NCBI RefSeq assembly: GCF_001592435.1
Contig: NZ_CP014750.1
Span: 744,001 to 808,000, forward strand
DNA: 64,000 bases
Direction of reading: 5' to 3'
Source: Thermococcus peptonophilus
GTDB taxonomy: Archaea > Methanobacteriota_B > Thermococci > Thermococcales > Thermococcaceae
Below are positions 58,358-64,000 of the stretch, in pieces. The position numbers and the translations under genes are program-made. How positions within the stretch are numbered: position 1 is the first letter of the stretch; each line of letters opens with the position of its first letter. The notes under the pieces are model-generated. The model saw only the letters and a program-made list of their open reading frames with translations, was not told the DNA's origin and searched no databases.

Positions 58358-59740
58358 ATGAAGTTCGCACACATAGCGGATGTCCACCTGGGCTTCGAGC
58401 AGTACCGCCTGCCGTATAGAGCTGATGAGTTCGCGGAGGCATTCAGGCGGGCGATTGAGATAGCCGTCGAGAAGAAGGTGGACTTCATACTCATAGCTGG
58501 GGATCTCTTCCACTCCAGCAGGCCAAGCCCCGAAACGCTGAAGCAGGCGATGGAAATGCTCTCCCTGCCGAAGGAGAAGGGCATACCTGTTTTTGGAATC
58601 GAGGGCAACCACGACAGGACGCAGAGGAGAGTTTCAGCTTACCATCTCCTCGAAAAGCTCGGCCTGCTCTACCTCATCGGCCTCAGAGAGGAGAAAGTTG
58701 AGAGCGAGCACCAGACGAGCGAGAAGACCGAGAGGGGCTGGCTCGTTAAAGGAGTTTTTGAGAAGGGCAACAAAAGCGTCGAAATACACGGAATGAAGTA
58801 CATGAGCGCGGCGTGGCTCGAAAAGAACCCGCCGAAGGAGATATTCAGACCCGAGGGGGACTCCATACTCATGCTCCACCAGGGAGTTAGGGAACTCGTC
58901 GAGGAGATGATGGGCAAACTGCCCGAGAGCCAGCGCGACTACTACGAGCTCAGGCTCGGCGACCTGCCGAAGGGCTACCTCTACTACGCCCTCGGCCACA
59001 TCCACCGGGCATTCCTCACGAGCTATGACATAGGGAAGCTCGCCTATCCCGGCTCGCTCCAGAGGTGGGACTTCGGAGATTACGAGCTACGCTACCGCTG
59101 GGACGGGAATACCTTCAAGCCGACCGCTGGGAACCCTAAGGGCTTCTACATCGTCGAGGACTGGGAGCCAAGGTTTATCGAGCTAAAAGTCAGGCCCTTC
59201 ATAGATATCAACATCAAGGCCGACGAAGAAACCGCAAAGAGAGAGCTGAAGCGCCTCTCCACCAAGATTCCAGAGGAAGCCTTTGTGAGGCTCGATATCC
59301 GCTGGGAGAAGCCCTACGACGTTTCAAAGCTCACCGAGCTGATAAAGGCCCGCTACGTCTATGTGAGAACGAGGTTCGAGAGGAAGCTGACCGGAAGAAC
59401 TCCAACAGGGGAAGTTCCAAAGCCAGAGGAGTACTTCATTCCCGTCGAGCTGAAGGCGATAAACCTCACGGGCGAAAAGGCCATCGAGTCCATTGAAGAA
59501 GTCGTTGAGCTCTTCCTCGGTGAGGGATGGGACGAGAAGCTTCCTAAGAAGTCTGAAGAGCCCGAAAGGAAAGAGGATGCCCCCGCTAAGAAAGAAGGAA
59601 GCCCTGGGAAAGAAAAGGGACCCAAAACCCAAGGGAAAGAACAGAGGGAGAAGAAAGAGCGCAAGGACTCTGAAAAGAAGGTCATTAAAAGGCCCTCCAA
59701 AGGTTCAAATCTCCTCGACTGGCTCGGTGGTGGGAGATGA
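58358..59740 (+). CDS. mre11: DNA double-strand break repair nuclease Mre11
   Basis: 460 residues from the ATG at 58358 (GAGGTG SD, 7 bp). Phosphoesterase motifs in order: DVHLG, AGDLFHSSRPS, GNHDR, MLHQG and GHIHRA. The C-terminal ~80 residues form a Lys/Glu-rich linker ending in a hydrophobic patch ([11 protein letters not shown]), likely the Rad50 contact. The start is 11 bp after herA; the end overlaps rad50 by 4 bp (ATGA). Confidence 0.96.
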   Translation: MKFAHIADVHLGFEQYRLPYRADEFAEAFRRAIEIAVEKKVDFILIAGDLFHSSRPSPETLKQAMEMLSLPKEKGIPVFGIEGNHDRTQRRVSAYHLLEKLGLLYLIGLREEKVESEHQTSEKTERGWLVKGVFEKGNKSVEIHGMKYMSAAWLEKNPPKEIFRPEGDSILMLHQGVRELVEEMMGKLPESQRDYYELRLGDLPKGYLYYALGHIHRAFLTSYDIGKLAYPGSLQRWDFGDYELRYRWDGNTFKPTAGNPKGFYIVEDWEPRFIELKVRPFIDINIKADEETAKRELKRLSTKIPEEAFVRLDIRWEKPYDVSKLTELIKARYVYVRTRFERKLTGRTPTGEVPKPEEYFIPVELKAINLTGEKAIESIEEVVELFLGEGWDEKLPKKSEEPERKEDAPAKKEGSPGKEKGPKTQGKEQREKKERKDSEKKVIKRPSKGSNLLDWLGGGR

Positions 59741-62388
59741 AGATTGAAAAGCTGCTCATTAAAGACTTCCGCTCTCACGCCCTAACAAAGGTGAACTTCT
59801 CGAGCGGGATAAACCTGATAATCGGTCAGAACGGGAGCGGAAAGAGCTCTCTTCTCGATGCCCTCCTCGTGGGGCTCTACTGGCCGTCAAAGCCGAAGGA
59901 TCTGAAAAAGGACGACTTCGAGAGGATAAACGGGAGCGGGACGGAAATTACCGTGTTCTTCGAGAAGGGGAACGTGAAGTACCAGATACACAGGAACATC
60001 GGCAGGGGACTGGCCTTCGTGAAGTACCACGACGGAAGCTCCTGGAAGACGCTTGAGACTGGTCAGAAGCCCGTGAGGGAGTGGATGGAGAAGCTGGTTC
60101 CCTACGATGTCTTCCTCAACGCAATATACATCCGACAGGGCGAGATAGACGCGATCCTTGAGAGCGACGAGAGCAGGGAAAAGGTAGTCAGGCAGGTTCT
60201 CGGCCTCGACCGATACGAAAACTCCTACAAGAACCTTCTGGATGTGAGAAAGGAAATTGATGCAAGGATAAAGGCCGTCGAAGACTACCTGAAGAGCACC
60301 GAGAACATGGATGAACTGATAGGAAACCTCGAAAAGGAGCTCACTTCCGTCCTCAGGGAAATAAACGAAATCTCGCCGAAACTCCCGGAGCTGAGAGGAA
60401 AGCTTGAGGGGCTTGAGAAGAAGCTGAAGGAACTTGAAAAAACTGCCGAGGAACTCGCAAAGGCAAGGGTCGAGCTGAAAAGCGAGGAAGGAAACCTGAG
60501 GGAGCTGGAGGCCAAGAAGAGCGGAATCCAGAGCATGATCAGGGAAACCGAGAAGAGGGTTGAAGAACTGAAGGAGAAGGTAAAGGAGCTTGAGAGCCTG
60601 GAGGAAAAGGCGGGGGAGTACGAGGAGCTCTCCGGGTTCTACAGGAGCTTTACAGAGGGCATGAACAGAATAGAAAAGCTCCTCGCCACTTACTCCCAAC
60701 AGGCAGAGAGCCTGAGGGAGCGCATTGAGGAGCTGGACAAGAAAGAGGCCAAGGTCAAGGATCTTATGGGGGAAAAGGAGAAACTCCAGAGAGAGCTGGG
60801 AGCCCTCGAAGAGGACCTCAAAGCATACCAGAGGGCTAAGGAGCTGATAGCCAACCTTGAGAGGCTGAAGAAGAGGCTCACGATGAGCGAAGAGGAGATA
60901 GAGAAGCTCGAAGAGGAAATCAAGAAGGCCAGGGAGAGGAAGGAGGAAATCAACAGGGAGCTTGAGGAAATAGGCTCAAGGAGGGGCGAGCTGAGGAGCA
61001 TTGCAGGAGAGAGGAACAAGGCGATGATGGAGCTCAAGAAGGCGAAGGGTAGATGCCCAGTCTGTGGCGCGAGGCTCACGGAAGAGCACAGAAAGGAGCT
61101 CCTTGGGAGGTACACGGTCGAGCTAAAGGAGATATCTGCGGAGATGAAAGAGCTCGAAAAGAGGGAGAAGAAGCTCAGGGCCGAGCTCGTGGAGGTAGAG
61201 AAGACGCTGAAGAAGGAGAGGGAGCTGTTCGCCCTCAAAGAAGTCCTTGAGCAGATAAGAGAGACAGAGGAGAAGCTTAAGGAGTACGACATTGAAAAGC
61301 TCGAAGAGACCAACGAGAAAGCTGAGGAGCTGAAGAAAAAGTTAGCTGGAATAGAGGGCGAGATAAAAAGCCTGGAAGCGGAAATCGAGAAAGGGGAGCT
61401 CCTCAGGAAGAAGCTCGCCCTTGTGGAAAAGAAGCTGAGAGAGCTTGAGGAGGAGAAGGCTTCACTGCTCGACGAGCTAAAAAAACTCGGATTTGGGGAC
61501 GTTGCAGAGCTTGAGGAGAGACTGAAAGAGCTCGAGCCTGCTTACAAGCGCTACATCGAGCTTAGGCCCGCGAGAGATGAGCTCAAGCGGGAGGAAGACC
61601 TTCTGAAGAGCCTCGAGCTTGATCTCAAGGCCATCCTTAAGAAAATCGAAAAGACATCAAAGAGGATCGATGAGCTGAGGAAGACAGTCGAAGAGCTCGA
61701 AAAGTCCTACGATAAGGAAAAACATGAAGAGCTGAAGGAAAAGACAAGGGAGCTTTCAAAGGAGCTTGCTGGCCTTGAGGCCCGCCTGAAGTCGCTCGAA
61801 GAGCGCAGGGACGAGGTAAAGGCCAACCTTGAGACGCTGAGGGAGGAAAAGAAAACCAGAAAGGAAAAGGCGAAGGAGCTTGAGAAACTCAGAAAAGCGA
61901 GAGAGCGCGTGCAGAGGCTCAGGGAGAAGGTTAAGGCCTACAAGAACCTGCTCAAGGAAGGGGCCTTGGCCAAGGTCGGCGAGATGGCGAGCGAGATATT
62001 TGAGGAGCTCACCGAGGAAAAGTACTCCGAGGTAACCGTGAAGGCCGAGGAGAACAAGGTGAGGCTCGGAGTTGTCTACAACGGGAAGGAATACGGACTC
62101 GGCTTCCTCAGCGGCGGCGAGAGAATTGCCCTCGGCCTTGCTTTCAGGCTTGCCCTGTCCCTCTACCTTGCCGGAGAGATAAGCCTGCTCATCCTCGACG
62201 AACCGACTCCTTATCTCGACGAAGAGAGGCGGAGAAGATTAGTGGACATAATGCAACGCTACCTCAGGAAGATACCGCAGGTCATAGTGGTCTCCCACGA
62301 CGAGGAGCTGAAGGACGCGGCCGACAGGGTGATAAAGATAAGCCTTGAGAACGGCGTTTCAGTCGTCAGAGAAGCGGAGGTGGGCTGA
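59737..62388 (+). CDS. rad50: DNA double-strand break repair ATPase Rad50
   Basis: 883 residues. Walker [16 protein letters not shown] at the N-terminus and signature [18 protein letters not shown] with Walker [17 protein letters not shown] at the C-terminus come together as an ABC-type ATPase. Between them lies a long antiparallel coiled coil with the zinc-hook C-P-V-C (RCPVCGARL, about residue 443) at its apex. Works with Mre11 to process DNA ends. Confidence 0.97.
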   Translation: MKIEKLLIKDFRSHALTKVNFSSGINLIIGQNGSGKSSLLDALLVGLYWPSKPKDLKKDDFERINGSGTEITVFFEKGNVKYQIHRNIGRGLAFVKYHDGSSWKTLETGQKPVREWMEKLVPYDVFLNAIYIRQGEIDAILESDESREKVVRQVLGLDRYENSYKNLLDVRKEIDARIKAVEDYLKSTENMDELIGNLEKELTSVLREINEISPKLPELRGKLEGLEKKLKELEKTAEELAKARVELKSEEGNLRELEAKKSGIQSMIRETEKRVEELKEKVKELESLEEKAGEYEELSGFYRSFTEGMNRIEKLLATYSQQAESLRERIEELDKKEAKVKDLMGEKEKLQRELGALEEDLKAYQRAKELIANLERLKKRLTMSEEEIEKLEEEIKKARERKEEINRELEEIGSRRGELRSIAGERNKAMMELKKAKGRCPVCGARLTEEHRKELLGRYTVELKEISAEMKELEKREKKLRAELVEVEKTLKKERELFALKEVLEQIRETEEKLKEYDIEKLEETNEKAEELKKKLAGIEGEIKSLEAEIEKGELLRKKLALVEKKLRELEEEKASLLDELKKLGFGDVAELEERLKELEPAYKRYIELRPARDELKREEDLLKSLELDLKAILKKIEKTSKRIDELRKTVEELEKSYDKEKHEELKEKTRELSKELAGLEARLKSLEERRDEVKANLETLREEKKTRKEKAKELEKLRKARERVQRLREKVKAYKNLLKEGALAKVGEMASEIFEELTEEKYSEVTVKAEENKVRLGVVYNGKEYGLGFLSGGERIALGLAFRLALSLYLAGEISLLILDEPTPYLDEERRRRLVDIMQRYLRKIPQVIVVSHDEELKDAADRVIKISLENGVSVVREAEVG

Positions 62389-63722
62389 TGTACAGGCTCA
62401 TCGACAGGAAGAGCGTGGACAGGATAAAGGCGCTCCTGGAGAGGGGCTACCGCGAGGCGGAGAGCAAGCTGGCCGAGATAGAGTGGAGGTCTCTGCCGAA
62501 GGAAAGGAAGCAGACGAGGGTCTACGCCGTTGACGGAAGCCAGGGGAAGCAGAGGCTGAGCGGTACGATCTTCTACGCCGTCTCAAGCTACGCCTTCGGC
62601 AACGGGCCAGCTTATCGGCTTGTCTACACTAACGCTATGCTCTACAACCAGGGTATCTCCGATCAAATAATCCGCCTCCAGATGGAAACCCTTGAGAATA
62701 AGCTGGGCTACCTGTCGGCGAAGCTCGGGGACGTTGACTACGTCATGATGGATGGAACCCTGACGGGCTCCCTGACGAGGCCGCCCGTCTATCCTGAGAG
62801 CGTGAGAGGAATAAATGCCCTTGAAGCCCTATTAAAAGATAAATTCAGCGATTTGATTACTGAGTTTCTTGATGAGCTTGATCGCAATTACGAAAACTTG
62901 ATGAATGCCCTTGAAGAGTCTCAAAAAGCGTATTCAGGAGTTATCCTTGCCGATGAGCTACTCAACAAGTTCGTTAAGAAATACGCATCCTCAAGGCTTC
63001 TGGGATACGCTAGAAAGATAAGGATCTCGTCCTGCGAAACACTTCCCGAGAAAATCCCAATACCACTTGAATACTTGGAGGAAAACTCAGATAAAACCGT
63101 CCAGGAGATACTCAACGAAATCAAGAAAAAGTACTGCAAGAAAATAATCATCGAAGACATTCGAGATGCAATCCACGTTGTCTTGAGCTACCTCGAATAC
63201 CTGTACTCTCTAGATAAACTTCTCTCGGATGATATGGCCCTTATCTACCTCGCGAAAAGTTTTTACAATAAATCACTGGCCAAGCAGGTCAAGCTGGATA
63301 TCGTAGACGTTGCATACTTAGATGCATTCCTTAAAAAAAGATATGGAGGCGAACTCCCAGGTTATTACAGGTTCCCAAAACGAACAAAGGTTGAGCATTC
63401 GATTCCAGATGTCCTCTCAGGAGTTTTTAAGAATGTCGAGGAGATGATAACAAAAGGAGTACCAAGCGCATACATAAGGACTATGAAGGGCGGGGTAATC
63501 TACCTGCTCCAGAGCAACCGCGACATAGACGATGAGCTTTTGAGCGGCATCCTGTGGCACGAGAGCAGCGGCTACTTCAGGCCGCTTCAAAGGGCTCATG
63601 AGGGCGTCAAGATCGAAAAGAAGGCCTTTGAGGCCGAGCTTAAAGCTCTGCTCAACATAATAAAGGCCGAGAGCCCAGAACTAAGGGTGTTCCTGAAGTA
63701 CGGAAGGAGCCCACTGGAGTAG
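62388..63722 (+). CDS. nurA: 5'-3' nuclease NurA
   Basis: 444 residues, overlapping rad50 by one base. The N-terminal catalytic Asp is in [11 protein letters not shown], and a second acidic motif is [13 protein letters not shown]; a C-terminal His/Asp region follows ([17 protein letters not shown]). It degrades the 5' strand with HerA. The middle third (about 62820-63480) is clearly more AT-rich with different codon choice (42% GC at 63301 versus 58% at 62461) than both ends, suggesting a recombinant segment. Confidence 0.93.
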   Translation: MYRLIDRKSVDRIKALLERGYREAESKLAEIEWRSLPKERKQTRVYAVDGSQGKQRLSGTIFYAVSSYAFGNGPAYRLVYTNAMLYNQGISDQIIRLQMETLENKLGYLSAKLGDVDYVMMDGTLTGSLTRPPVYPESVRGINALEALLKDKFSDLITEFLDELDRNYENLMNALEESQKAYSGVILADELLNKFVKKYASSRLLGYARKIRISSCETLPEKIPIPLEYLEENSDKTVQEILNEIKKKYCKKIIIEDIRDAIHVVLSYLEYLYSLDKLLSDDMALIYLAKSFYNKSLAKQVKLDIVDVAYLDAFLKKRYGGELPGYYRFPKRTKVEHSIPDVLSGVFKNVEEMITKGVPSAYIRTMKGGVIYLLQSNRDIDDELLSGILWHESSGYFRPLQRAHEGVKIEKKAFEAELKALLNIIKAESPELRVFLKYGRSPLE

Positions 63723-63725
63723 CGA

Positions 63726-63736
63726 AAGGTTTAAAC
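63726..63736 (+). promoter_or_regulatory. TATA-like element for the permease gene
   Basis: AAGGTTTAAAC lies about 28 bp before the ATG at 63759, which would give a leaderless mRNA separate from the nurA operon. Confidence 0.5.
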
Positions 63737-63758
63737 ACCTGGACAAAAAGTCCAGCAC

Positions 63759-64000
63759 ATGCGGAAGATTATCCCGGCGCTCATCGTGCTCTCGCTCATT
63801 TCAATCTTCCTTGGCGTCTATATCGGGCCGGTTGACCTGACCCCCTCTGACGTGACTAAAGGGATAACCTACGGGGTTAAGCTGACCCTCTCCCGCTTCT
63901 TCTCGCTGAGTCTCGATGAGCCACCGAAGTACTTTTCCATAATATGGAAAATCCGCCTTCCTGAGGTTCTCCTTGCCTATCTTGTGGGCATATCTCTCGC
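63759..64000 (+). CDS. FecCD-family iron/cobalamin ABC transporter permease, 3' truncated
   Basis: The frame is open to the end of the window (80 codons). The N-terminus has a membrane helix (IIPALIVLSLISIFLGVYIG), then the conserved stretch IIWKIRLPEVLLAYLVGISLA that in FecCD/BtuC permeases reads W-x-x-R-L-P-R-x-L-x-A-x-L-V-G. It would import iron-siderophore, heme or cobalamin with partner subunits beyond the window. Confidence 0.85.
   Translation, partial: MRKIIPALIVLSLISIFLGVYIGPVDLTPSDVTKGITYGVKLTLSRFFSLSLDEPPKYFSIIWKIRLPEVLLAYLVGISL

Noticed and set aside
59740-62388. Long antisense frames opposite rad50 rich in Ser/Phe/Leu
   Set aside because: They are the complement of the Glu/Lys/Leu-rich coiled coil and carry no translation signals.

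Overview
The window is a piece of a Thermococcales chromosome, most likely a Thermococcus. Evidence: archaeal-type single genes (proteasome-activating nucleotidase, RadB, HerA-Mre11-Rad50-NurA, replication factor C, class I LysRS, KEOPS Cgi121, EndA, FAU-1), a bifunctional di-myo-inositol-phosphate synthesis enzyme typical of hyperthermophiles, TATA boxes about 25-30 bp before starts, and a 16S - tRNA-Ala(TGC) - 23S rRNA operon with no 5S attached. From memory, the gene order matches the chromosome of Thermococcus kodakarensis read in reverse. It is not that strain, because the small RFC subunit here carries no intein. The coding is dense, with short gaps, many 1-40 bp overlaps and strong GGTGA/GGAGG Shine-Dalgarno (SD) sites. 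I used these sites to correct many start codons.

Layout. 1-4.5 kb: compatible-solute genes (IPCT/DIPPS, inositol-1-phosphate synthase), then a wHTH protein, PyrF, a PUA protein and an FAD synthase. 4.5-7.1 kb (minus): a division/segregation block: RHH protein, ParA-like ATPase, FtsZ, CdrS-like RHH. 7.3-10.8 kb: Cgi121, an aminotransferase and small transporters. 10.8-12.8 kb: an AT-rich transglutaminase-like membrane protein next to tRNA-Gly and tRNA-Phe. 12.8-14.7 kb: QueC, PyrD, tRNA-Lys. 14.7-15.06 kb: a gene-free stretch holding five perfect hairpins. 15.1-20.2 kb: BlaI-like repressor with an M48 protease, dCMP deaminase, a glycosylation group (DUF2304, HAD-GT2 fusion, MraY-like transferase) and a solitary Cas6-like protein.

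20.3-36.1 kb: PAN, two MFS transporters, RIO2 with a TPR-like partner, a LipS2-like radical SAM protein, a plant-type asparaginase, a PhoU regulator, a lone IorB-like subunit, DUF1464 with an RFAP-synthase-like GHMP protein, a methyltransferase, LysRS and several poorly known genes. 36.3-41.3 kb: the rRNA operon on the minus strand, with long inverted repeats around 23S and 16S that fold into processing stems. 41.5-50.2 kb: Prs, DUF1614, ASCH protein, beta-lactamase-fold hydrolase, RadB, FAU-1, MoaA, a DUF835 membrane protein and a Trm5-type methyltransferase. 50.2-64 kb: RFC large and small subunits, a DUF457 membrane protein, KBL, a second DUF835 protein, EndA, RimI, the HerA-Mre11-Rad50-NurA end-resection operon, and the start of a FecCD-type permease.

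Functional links: RFC, RadB and the HerA operon form a replication/repair neighbourhood. EndA is the enzyme family that cuts the bulge-helix-bulge stems seen around 23S. ParA-RHH and FtsZ-CdrS lie together as a candidate segregation-division module. The most unusual features are the hairpin chain after tRNA-Lys, the Cas6 paralogue that seems to lack its catalytic residues, the HAD-GT2 fusion, and the mosaic base composition inside nurA. I saw no CRISPR array, insertion sequence or provirus.
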